From assembly GCA_963921425.1 (NCBI GenBank), contig OY992832.1:10224749-10288748 (forward strand): DNA of 64,000 nt. Reading direction: 5' to 3'. Positions within the stretch are counted from its first letter, which is position 1. Each line of letters opens with the position of its first letter. This stretch comes from Dryas octopetala. Taxonomy: Eukaryota; Streptophyta; Magnoliopsida; Rosales; Rosaceae. The notes under the pieces were generated by a model, which was not told the DNA's origin, made no database searches, and saw nothing but the letters and a program-made list of their open reading frames with translations. A program made the position numbers and the translations under genes. Positions 52,454 to 62,604 of the stretch are shown piece by piece.

Positions 52454-54651
52454 GGAAAAATAATATCTATTGGCCACTATTTATATATGGAATTAGAGAA
52501 GGGTTATATGGTGTGAACTGAAATGAGGAGACTAACATGAAATATATGAGACTTGTATCACAAAAGTTGTGCTGGGAATTATCACAAATATGGGGATTGC
52601 AGTTGGTTTGTTGATGGAAAGCCTTGTATTATGATATTCATGTAACTTTCATGTTTACTTCAGTAATAGTCATGAGAGTTGAATGAGGCAAAGGTGAAAA
52701 ATACCATTTGGGTTGAGCAGCCACAAGCAGTGGATCTAGACGTTTGTATCATGCTCCAACTTGTTTACTGCAGCAGCTCAAAAAAAACCCATTTCTGAAA
52801 CCAACTCTCAAATATCCCAATCCAAGAAAGCAAGATTGCAGCTTTGCACTGTGAAACCTCAAATTGAACAACTTTATTGGAACATACCAGAAAATTAATC
52901 ACCTTTCCACCAAAATTTTCAAAAACCCAGAAAGCCAAAAACTTCCAAGGCTTCAAGCCTCTCACCCAAAAGCACAAACCATGCAGAAGAGGCCAAATGC
53001 TTTAATGGGTATCTAGAGATGGACCTCAATATGAACAAAATAAAAAACAACTAAACTGTATAAAAGGGGGATTGGGCAACAGAAGCAGCAGGAGATGGGT
53101 GTGGAGAGTTTGTCAGGAAGGTGAGGTTGGGTCTCAGATGGTGACCAAAAATTCAACAGCTAAAGGGGTTTGCTTTGATTCCAAGTGAATCAGACGGTTT
53201 GGAGGGAAGCTAACCGTTGGCCTAACTTCCCTCCTGCTTTTGTTTATTAAGTAAGCAAAGCTGAGAGCTACTGCTTCTTCAACTGCAAATCTCCATCTTT
53301 ATCCTTTCTCTAATAGAAAATTAGAATAAAAGCAAAAAATATCTATTTCTTTTTTAACTTTAAAGCTGATAAATGATAAATCTGGTTTTGAAAGTTAATT
53401 GGATGACAGATAAAGTGATATTTTGACAATTACGCTTAGTAATTTGTGTCTAAGCAGTTGTTAATTTGAATTCTGGCGGGTACAGTGCCTGTGATAATTT
53501 TTGTGTTAGCAGTGCCAGTAGGCCACCTAATCCAATCTGCAGGTGCATTATTTTGGAACCTCCATGGCCCTCTTGGGGTATTGTTTTACATGTAGGCCAC
53601 GCCATTCTGGCCTTTTGTGCCACATCATATCTTTCTAACTCATCAGCAATCCTTGATAGGTCATATTTTTGAAAGATTTCAAAATATGGTATATTGTCTT
53701 ATGCTTTATTTTGTGTTTCATTTCGATTCTGTCAAATGTATTAAACGCATTGGTTAAAATTAATAAAAACTTTAAACAACGTAATTTTGAATATAAATGC
53801 ACTATCAGCATATAAACATCAAAAAAATATTAGATAAAGTCTTAAAGATACTGCATAATGGGGACTTTGAATCTTTCTGGGGCATACAACGTCACAGAGT
53901 ATACAAAAATCAAAATGATATCCAACTCTCTCCCATTCTTTAGGAGCAAGACACGTAGCATTAGCTTCTCTATAAGACCATTTTATTTTTATTAAACTTT
54001 AAAGCTTTTCCCATACATAAGAACCAAGATACCTTGTAGAATCTTCAAAGGTCGAGGTGTTTTGTCAAACATTTTTTCTTTAATTTATTAGTTCATTAAA
54101 ATTGTATTGGATAAGTAAAGACTTGAACCACATCTCATGAATAAACTAGAAAGATAATCATTTAAATCATTTTTATGGTCCAAATTAACATTCAATTTTG
54201 AAGTTAAAGTTTTTGTAGGCGAGCCTCACACGTGATCACCAAAAATTGATAGCCTTGGTGACTTGGTCTCAATGTCTCATTAAGTATGTAGCTGATATGT
54301 GGATGGTGCCATGACAGTGAACATACAGACCCATTTAACATGCTTCTCATTTATGAATTAGAATCTAGAAATAGCATTTGGGCCATTAACAAAATTAAAT
54401 TTTGAGAACGGTGGCTCTGACATTATTTGATGATTTTGATCATAACTTAACTTTATAGAATTTTTCTATTTTATGTAAACTATGTATCTATAAGCTACTA
54501 ATTTACTAAAACTTAACTGTTAAATTTTTTGATTTCCACGCAATGAATGAATGAAAAACAATGACCCATATATGCACTAATTGATTTACTCTTTGTAAAG
54601 AAATGAGAGTCATCTCACACATGAAATGCAAATGGGAAGAGTAGTATTGGG

Positions 54652-55393
54652 TAGGGGTGGGTCGACCAACCGCAACAACCGCTCCGCAACCGAAAACCGC
54701 AGCAACCGCTCCGACAATGGACCGCTCCGACAATGGACCGTTCCGACGACATCGGTATGTCTATTGAACCGAAGGTGGCGATGGCGGCAGCGGTCTGAGA
54801 ATGCTTTACCCGTCGGTGTAACCGAACCGACCGACACTTCTTCTTCTTCTCTTTCTCCTCCTCCTCCTTTGGTTTCTCCTCTTCTTCTTATTCTTATTCT
54901 TTTCTTCTTCTCTTCGATCTTCTTCTTCTAATCTTCTCCTCGTGAACATCTCGAAGGTGGACGGTGAGCTCTGGATTGGCAGCGGCAAAGCTCCGGGAGT
55001 GGGTGCGAGTGTGCCACAGTGACGCTTGGGAGCTGCATGCGGTGGTGTCTCCTAAGCGAAGCTCCAGGGTTGAGTGGTCGGACTAGCGCCTTGTAGAGAG
55101 ATAAAGGTGACTGGCCGGAGTTGCAGTGGGTGTTGGAGTTGGAGTTGCAGCAGTTAGGTGACTGGCCGGAGTTGGAGTTGCAGAGAGATAGTCTCAAGCA
55201 CCGAAACCGATCACACCGACCTGAAAATACGGCATCCGAAGCCGTCGGTAACCGACCTTGTCGGTAGCGATTGCGGTTGTGAAGTTTGCCATTTCGTGGG
55301 GTGCGGCGGTTGTGAAGTTTGCCATTCCGTGGGGTGCGGTTCGGTGGTCGGTCATGGGGTGACGGTTCGGTTACCGATATCGACCCAGCCCTA
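54652..55393. mobile_element. Non-autonomous hAT transposon, 742 bp
   Basis: Starts TAGGGGTGGGTCGA and ends TCGACCCAGCCCTA, so the terminal inverted repeats match at 13 of 14 positions. It is flanked by an exact 8 bp target-site duplication, GTATTGGG (54644-54651 and 55394-55401). Subterminal parts are rich in ACCG/CGGT motifs, and a 33-base unit is repeated near 55273-55339. There is no transposase; the interior is CT-rich and GC-rich compared with the flanks. Confidence 0.9.
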
Positions 55394-55845
55394 GTATTGG
55401 GCAATCCAAAAAGATATATGGTATACATATGAATCCACAAATGTAAGTTTTACTCTATTAACTAATATAACAATGAGATTTTAAAATTTCAAACAATTAA
55501 GTTATGTTGGAATCTTTCTCAAATGAGTTGATGACATGACCCATATATGCTTGCAACGTGTTAAGGAAATATTTCATATACTTAGTGAAAAAAGAAAGAA
55601 TGAAGGCTAAGCTAAAGGGATAGAAAATTAAGAGAAATAAAATCAAGCTAGATATTTCGTAATTGACTCAAATTTGACATTCTTTAGCCCTGTAATGTGT
55701 GGCAACGTGTTGATATTCATTTGTGATTTGCAAGGGAGAGTAGTCCTATTCATGAGATGACTCATGAGCTGATGAGCATATATGGATATGATGTGAGCAT
55801 GTTGGAACATTCAACTTTAGAGTAATAGCATCCTCGTACATACTC

Positions 55846-55898
55846 AAGCTTCTAACATACCCCTTGGCCAAAAAAAAAAAAAAGCTTCTAACATACCC
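55846..55898 (+). mobile_element. Micro-insertion CTTGGCC plus poly(A) with 17 bp target-site duplication
   Basis: AAGCTTCTAACATACCC at 55846-55862 is repeated exactly at 55882-55898, around the 19-base insert CTTGGCC followed by 12 A. Same core as the insertion at 51083. Confidence 0.7.
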
Positions 55899-56454
55899 TG
55901 AAAGATTGTTGTATTATTTATTTTATGAATTAAATATTTAAGTTTTTATTTAATCATAAAGAGAGATATTCAAATTTGACTTGAGAACTTTTTAATAGTG
56001 TGAAAAGATATAATACTATATAATCTGCTAGTTGATAATGAGAGATGAAGATTTGAATTTTAAATATTTTTCAATTTCGTTACAATTGTAAATAGATATG
56101 AAGGGTACCCCATGGGTGGTCGGTCATGGTTTTTTTTTTTTTAAAACAATGTTTGCCATTTTCTTTTTAAATTCTGATCACTGCGTTTAAGGGTATAATT
56201 GAAATTTTCAATTTTTTTTGTTATCCGGGTGAATTGATCAAATATTCAAATCACGTGGGTAGAAGTCTTTGAAAACAAATAGTGTTACCATGGGGGCCCA
56301 AACCGAAAGCAAAGAAAACTCTCAAAACAGCCCACAGGCCAGCGTAGAGTACCTAACCATACAAAACAACACGAAGCCCAAACCCAAAATCCAAAATTAG
56401 AGCGACTCATGTTTACTCTAAAAAATTATCAAACTGAAAAATCAGATGAGTATT

Positions 56455-57123
56455 TGTGAACCGACCTCCATGCCTTGATGGTCAATAACTTGTTAAATAT
56501 ATTGCTTGTACAGAATGGACACATTGAAGAGGCATCTTCCCTTCTCTGGTCAAGAGGGATTACAGGAACTCACGAAAATTGCTGTAAGGTTTGAGGAAAA
56601 GATTTATACTGTTGCCACAAGCCAGGTACCTCCATAACTCTTGGGGTCCTAATTTTTCATGGGACATGTAAGCCTACTTAGATATGTACCTTTATGTTAC
56701 ATATGTAATTACTTACACAAATATTGTCTGTGTTTCAACTTTCTTTGTATTGTGGCTAGAAATGTGTTCTAAGTTTTGTGTGGATCTCTGTTTCCAGTCA
56801 GATTATCTACGGAAAATTTCTCTGAAGATGCTCACCAACACAATGGCCAATTTACCATCCAATTCTACAATGGCCACTTTACCATCCAACTCCGCTGGTA
56901 ATAGCTGCATGCATTCCTTTTGAAATGGAGAAAAGGTTGCATTTTTATGTTATATATAGCTTTCTTCTTAATGCCTGATCGAAAAGTTCTATGGTTTCCT
57001 TATTCTCACATCTCTTATCTGAAATGATTCAATGTTCATACCTGTATTGGTTCGTACAGTGAAAGTTCGAGACTGGAGTTGGTTTACTATATTTTATTAA
57101 ATTTATTTTTTCGGACAAGGGAT
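56455..57123 (+). pseudogene. Truncated copy of MED15 exons 2-3
   Basis: Nearly identical to 62785-63580 of the MED15 gene, introns included. Exon 2 copy is 56514-56625 (one Lys codon changed to Thr: ELTKIA for ELKKIA) and exon 3 copy begins at 56798. Compared with the gene it lacks the bases coding METKSQ...STMVN and about 110 bases spanning the end of exon 3 and its donor. The frame therefore runs into TGA at 56921-56923. Exon 1, promoter and everything after exon 3 are missing, so this is a fragment, not a working gene. High intron identity suggests a recent copy. Confidence 0.9.
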
Positions 57124-57228
57124 ACAGCTGCTTTCCCCACGGACCCCACGTCATATGCACTTCATGCACAAGTCCCAATGTCAAATTACTCAAGTGCAGT
57201 CTCATGAAAATCAAATGAACCCACCGTT

Positions 57229-57288
57229 GGGTTTTCGATTTTATGTGAATTGTAAGCTTTGTTTTTGCACATGTGACTTTTGGGAGAG
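57229..57288 (+). repeat. Piece resembling the MED15 5' UTR intron
   Basis: Matches 62330-62393 (shared TGTGAATTGTRAGCTTTGTT and following bases, then ATGTGA.TTTTGGGA). It lies downstream of the exon 2-3 copy, that is in the wrong order for one gene copy. Confidence 0.6.
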
Positions 57289-57418
57289 CATATGAGGTTT
57301 TGGGAGAGAATGAAAATAAAATGGGGCTCAGACTAGCTCTAGGAAATCTGACGGCAAATGATTGAGGTGGAAAATAAAAGGACAGATTTTTTAAAATTCA
57401 AATCATAGTTTAAATTTT

Positions 57419-57964
57419 GAGTAAATTTCACTTTGCACCCGTAGTTTGTTCAAATTGTCAAGTTGCTTTCTGACATTTTAATTTTGACAATTTAAAACTC
57501 AATATTTAAAATCAAAGACACTGTGGTCTCTCAGTAAGTCTGACTGTTACGTTAAATGCTTATGTGGCACATATGATATCCACAATTAATGTCTGCAACC
57601 ATCATAAGGGCAATTTCAGAAACGTTCTTTTTGCAAGTGCACAGAAAAGACAAGATTATGTAGTTGATCTTGTTGGCTTCATGGGTTATGATGGTAGTGC
57701 TGCTTTGTTGTATACTTAATGGTCGGAGATATTGAATCCTAAGTCAACAATTGAATTTATTTGAAACAATTAACCATCAACAATTAACCATATGAGTCCT
57801 ACATATGCCACATAAGTAATATTTAATGTCTAACTGTTAAGTCAGACTAAGGGGCCACATTGTCTTTGTTTTAAAACTTGGGTTTCAAATTGCCAAAAAT
57901 TGAAACCTGAGAGCTCAACTTGACAATCTGAGCAAACCCCAGGGGTGCAAAGTGAAATTTGCTC
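57419..57964. mobile_element. Mutator-like MITE, 546 bp, long terminal inverted repeats
   Basis: Termini GAGTAAATTTCACTTTGCAC and (reverse complement) GAGCAAATTTCACTTTGCAC continue as an inverted repeat of about 125-170 bases with scattered mismatches. A perfect 9 bp target-site duplication TTAAATTTT flanks it (57410-57418 and 57965-57973), as expected for Mutator-like elements. No coding capacity. Confidence 0.9.
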
Positions 57965-58325
57965 TTAAATTTTCATGAACAGAATTGACACGTGGCTGAA
58001 TTGCAAGTCAAGCTATATGGTTGTGTGACATTTTGTTAGAGTATTAGTGACAACAATTAATCTTTTTTTTTTTGTTTAAATGAATTTAATCTATGAGATT
58101 TACTTTAGACAAAACAAAAATCTATGGGGATTGACAAAAAAAAAATTATAAAAGCATTTGGAAACGCTTTTTGGTGAAGTACCTGTAAGTACTTATTTAG
58201 GAAGCGTTTCCAAGTACATTTATAATGAACATTTAGATATTTTTCAAAAAAATTGATGTGCTTCTAACAAAATTAAAGCGCTACTGAGCAAAAGTGTTTA
58301 CAAAAGCACTCTCAGACAAACCTTA

Positions 58326-58543
58326 AGAGTGCTTATATTTTCACCCTTCCTGTCTTATTTTCCCACCCAATTTATTTTTACACCCACCATTAATTTGAAA
58401 AAAATATATATATATATAAAAACACTTTCTATCTCCTATTATTTCTATAAAAAGAGTGTTTTTATATTCTTTTCAAATTAATGGTAGGTGTAAAAATAAG
58501 GTGGGCATATAAATAGGATAGAGGGTAAGAATATAAGCACTAT
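58326..58543. mobile_element. Tourist-like (PIF/Harbinger) MITE, 218 bp
   Basis: Palindromic: AGAGTGCTTATATTTTCACC at the left faces ATAGTGCTTATATTCTTACC at the right, and the arms continue through TTATTTTTACACCYACCATT to an AT-rich centre. The flanking trinucleotide TTA is duplicated (58323-58325 and 58544-58546), the Harbinger signature. Confidence 0.85.
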
Positions 58544-59688
58544 TTACTAATTTGTCTTTTTTTTTTTTTTCTATCATCTTCTTAAATTATAATTTAGTGA
58601 ACATAAAATTCCTCTGGGCGATGTATATACATTTATCTCAAGACCCACCATCGATTAATAATTGCTCAATTAGAAATGACTCGAATCAACCAGTAGCTAG
58701 AGAATTTTAAGGTGCAGCCTTGTTTGGGCCTTTTTTTTTTTTTTTTTTTTCTCTTTTCTTGAGAAGTTTGTTTAGGGTAAATTTTTTTAAAAGTACCAAT
58801 TCAGCCTACCAAGTTTAGTATGAGTTTTCTTTCCATTTTTCTCTTAAAATTTTAATTTCCATTTTGAATATCCTAAAACGCCCTTATTTAAAAAAAGCTG
58901 TTATAATATGATATTAATTAAATAGGACTAGAACAACAATTAAAAAAGTTGTAAATCGTTACTCAACTCTATTGGTTAGAGGCAAAATAGGAAAGAACTT
59001 GTATTTATCTTGTTCTTTAGCTTTGCGACATCGTCATGGTTTTTATAAGAGAGTTTTAAGTACATCATGTCCGAAGTGTGTGAAATTTAACATAAGTCCA
59101 AGTTTCTTCTCTTTTTGTCTAACTCACTTCCTTTTTTCTTTGTGAGCTTCGGAAATATCCCCATTCATAGGTCTCAGATCCACATCTATGAATTGAAAGG
59201 TCCGAATAATCAACTCTGCAATCAGTTGTTAAAATCAATAGATTTTCAAATCGTTCATTTGAAAAAATTAAAACCCTTCTTATTGGACGATCATGATCCT
59301 TTTTTTTTTTTTTTGATAAATTGGATGTAATTAGTGTTACAAGAAAAATAAAGAAGACAATATGTAACTATTATGGGTGGTCATAGGTTGGGTTGGGTCA
59401 GTTTTGGGCTCAAACTGTGCACCGGACCGAACTATTCGGTTTGGGCCTCAAGGCCCACCGAAATCGAGAGAAAATGGGCCTCCACTAAACCAACCCAACT
59501 GCTAAAGGTGTGGGTCAGTCGGTGGTCGGGTTTAGGCCGACTCACTGGAGATTGCCGATTCTTGCACAATACAACACCATTCATCACATATTCAATCCAA
59601 TTCAATTGTATAAGGTTGTGTTTGGCAGTTCAAAACCATAGATCCATAGAGAAATATCAATAAAGGAAGCTTGAAATTCTCGATGAAC

Positions 59689-59823
59689 CTTGTAAATGGG
59701 GCCGAAGAGGTAGATAGCGAGGAACTTGACGGTCCGAAGAGGTGTGGCAGCGGAGGAGTCAATCTTATTAATGACGAGCTGGTAGTTGGAGGGATATGTA
59801 GGAGCGGAAGACAAGGCCGTCAT
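59689..59823 (-). pseudogene. Probable captured first exon of a host gene inside the hAT element
   Basis: On the minus strand a TATA box (TATAAAAA at 61195-61188) is followed by a CT-rich leader and an ATG at 59823. The reading frame gives MTALSSAPTYPSNYQLVINK and 25 more residues, then a good splice donor after TACAAG. No further exon is present. The parent gene is not recognised. The codon and leader character differ from the AT-rich surroundings, which suggests capture of cellular DNA by the transposon; it could also be chance. Confidence 0.45.
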
Positions 59824-59880
59824 GCTCAACGGTGTTGTCTGGGGAGAGATTGGGGAGTTCGCTGCTGTTAATGGTGAAAG

Positions 59881-61058
59881 CAAGGAATAAAATTTCAGGT
59901 TTCGAGGAAATTTCGACGGAAATTTCGAAAATTTTTAAATTTCAACAAAAATTCGACGGAAACGACGGAAATTGTTATTAAAATACAGAATTTTGAATGA
60001 AACTTTACCATATGTTTATTTAACATATTATCTACTACATTGATAAAAAACATTGAAAAAACCAAATTATATGGTAGGTTTCATGTGATATGTAATGAAT
60101 ATAATGCGCGTTGGAGGCAAATATTATTAAATAAAATTAGTATAATGAATAAATAAAATTATTATATTCTTTATACTCTATAATTTATACACTAAATCAT
60201 ATATACTCTATATACTAAATCTTATATACTCTATAATATATACATTAAATTTTATATATTTTATAATGTGTATTCTATATTCTTTAGGATATGGTATAAG
60301 ATATTAAAGTTTAGGCTATTTAAAATATTTTTAATTATTTTTATATAAAAATGTAATAAGATTTAAAATTTAAAAACAACTAAACGAAATCTCAAATTTT
60401 TTTTCTTTCTAATTATACAAAGATCCCAAACCTCAAGTCCTCAACCAATTCTAAACTTTTTTTTTTCCTTTCTCTTTTCTTTTTTCCTTTTCTTTTATTT
60501 TATTTTATTTTCTTTTTATTTTCTTTTTCTTTTTCTTTCTTTTCTTTTCTTTCTTTTTTTTTCTTTTTCTTTTCTTTCCTTCCTTTCCTTCTTTTCTTCT
60601 TTCTCCCGTGACTTCACCTTTTCCTTATCTTTCTTCTTTCCCACTGTCCAGCCACCAAACCCATTCTCTTTCTTCTTTCCCACTGCATGCCCAGCCACCA
60701 GACCCACGCCGAGACCTTCTCTTTCCTTCCTCTTTCTCCTCTCTCCTTCTCTTTCTCTTTTCTCCTTCTTTCCTACTGCCCAGCCACCAGACCCACGCTG
60801 ATCTCTTCTCTCTCTTCGATCTACTGCCTTCGGCGACGACCGGCGACGAGGCCAGCTCGCCTCTTTCTCCCCTCTCTTCCTCTGGTCTCTGCTTCCTTCC
60901 TCAGTCCCTCACTGGCTTCAGCTGGGTATTTAGCGAAATTTCGAATATTTCGGCGAAATTTTCTGAAATTTGGTCGAATGAGTGTTACAATTTCAGAACC
61001 TTTAAAAATCAAAATTTTTGGCGAAATTTTGCCGAAAATTTCGAAATTTAAACCCTTG
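59881..61058. mobile_element. Nested hAT-like element, 1,178 bp
   Basis: Flanked by exact 8 bp target-site duplication GGTGAAAG (59873-59880 and 61059-61066). Ends CAAGGAATAAAATTTC and (reverse complement) CAAGGGTTTAAATTTC. Both subterminal regions are crowded with GAAATTTCG-like motifs in both orientations. The centre holds a T/C-rich tract (60450-60620) and three copies of a unit containing CCCAGCCACCAGACCCACGC near 60625-60800. No transposase seen. Confidence 0.87.
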
Positions 61059-61585
61059 GGTGAAAGTGAGAGTGAGACTGTGAGAGTGACTAAGAGATAG
61101 AGAAAGCGAAAGACTGAGAGAGTCAGAGAGAAGGTTGAGAGAGCTTTGTTTGAATTGAAAGTGTGAACATGAAATGAGATGGTAGGGTTTTTATAGGCTA
61201 AGGATTCAGTGCACTAAGGTGCATGGTTGCTAGGTAGGGAAAAAAAAGAGATGTAGGTCGGTCGGTGTTTTTCGGTTATTGAGCGAAGTAACATGTTTAA
61301 AACCGTACTGTATATCGGGTCGAGTCGGTATGAAACTAACTTCTCCTATTTTCTATGTCATAATCAAATCGGACCACCGAATTTCGGTCGATGGGTCAGG
61401 ATGAACCGACCCTATGCCCACCCCTAGTAACTATTGTATTTTTTTTAGCACCAAAAAGAAAAGGTTATTGGATTACTCTTTTTTAATTATCATATTATTT
61501 TTAGTTTTATTTCTAACATTTAAATTAAGGCATTACTCATTAGTAAGGTTTGATATAATACTTAAAAAAAAAAAAAATCAGACTA

Positions 61586-61865
61586 AGAGCATTTTTAACA
61601 GACTTTTCAAATGATTTTTAATACTCTATTTATTGTGCTACGTAAGAAAAAATTACTTCAACAAACTCTTTAAAATAGAAATTTAAGATCAACTAATCAA
61701 ATTTAAAAAGTGAAATAAGTTCTTCAAATCTAATTTATTATTAAAATATTAATTTAAAAATTTTCTAAATTAAATTTATTATTTAAATTTAAAAAATCTA
61801 TTAAAGTGAATAATTTTAATTTTTTAAATTGTCAATATTTGAAGAGTTTCCTCTTGGAGATGCTC
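61586..61865. mobile_element. MITE with GAGCAT termini, about 280 bp
   Basis: Left GAGCATTTTTAACAGACT and right (reverse complement) GAGCATCTCCAAGAGGAAAC, around a very AT-rich centre. GAGCATCTCCAA is a frequent plant MITE end. No convincing target-site duplication. Confidence 0.6.
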
Positions 61866-62604
61866 GTGTCGTGTCTTTTTTTTTGTTTTTTTTTTTCGAC
61901 TGAGCAACTGTTTTAATTGTTAGTCTTAGTCAAACTAAAAATCAGATTTTTATCTAAAAAAAACAAACCTAAAAATCAGTATTAGTACGTTGAGTTAAAA
62001 TAGGCTTGTTTGAAGCTTCAAACAGAAAGAATCAAAGAAAGACCAGTTAATTTATCCAAACCAAGCAACACTTAATTTTTACGCATCAATCTTCTTCCAC
62101 CTCGAGAGTCTACTTCCCCGATTGCCTTCTTTACCCAATTCGGGAATTTTTCTCTCACGTCAAGATTGTTCCAGTTGAAGCCTGCTCTTCTTCATCTCCA
62201 AGTCCCCTAAAAGTAAACGGTAAACGTTTTTCTTTTTGGTAAATTTTGTTGTATTTTGGCTTTCAAATTTAACGGATTAGGGTTTTGGTGTAATATTTAT
62301 CGTCGGATTGTTGTACATCTTCCTGGGGTTTCGATTGTCTGTGATAATGTGAATTGTGAGCTTTGTTTTTGCATATGTGAATTTTGGGATTGGATTTGGA
62401 GATTTTCTTCACAAAATCATGCTTAAAACTAGTTTAAACGGATATATGCTCTGACCCAGAAATGCCTCCATATTTAGAATCAATATCATCGTTCAAATTT
62501 AGCAACTTTTGTACAAATCTTTTCGCCTTCTTTGTAAGTTTTCATTAACTTGCTATTCAATTTGTGTCGTTTTGTTTTGACAGTTTTTTGGTTGGTTAGA
62601 TTCT

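Larger units (their letters stand above)
52454..56454. other. Intergenic region with one hAT element
   Basis: RING-H2 gene leader and promoter to about 53.3 kb, then AT-rich sequence, a hAT element at 54652-55393 and a micro-insertion at 55863. No host gene seen. Confidence 0.6.
59372..61426. mobile_element. Composite hAT transposon, 2,055 bp, interrupted by a nested hAT
   Basis: Left end TATGGGTGGTCATAGG and right end (reverse complement) TAGGGGTGGGCATAGG, with exact 8 bp target-site duplication GTAACTAT at 59364-59371 and 61427-61434. Without the nested element it would be about 870 bp. No transposase. On the minus strand its interior reads like the promoter, leader and first coding exon of a host gene (separate entry). 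Confidence 0.88.
57124..62604. other. Transposon-rich region and MED15 promoter
   Basis: Apart from the listed elements this is AT-rich DNA. MED15 leader exon probably lies at about 62050-62219, followed by a 5' UTR intron 62220-62583. Confidence 0.6.

Noticed and set aside
54928..55440. Minus-strand frame of 170 codons
   Set aside because: Lies within and across the edge of the 742 bp hAT element; composition comes from its ACCG-rich repeats.
60608..61100. Two plus-strand Ser/Pro/Phe-rich frames of about 140 codons
   Set aside because: CT-rich interior of the nested hAT with no protein-family resemblance.
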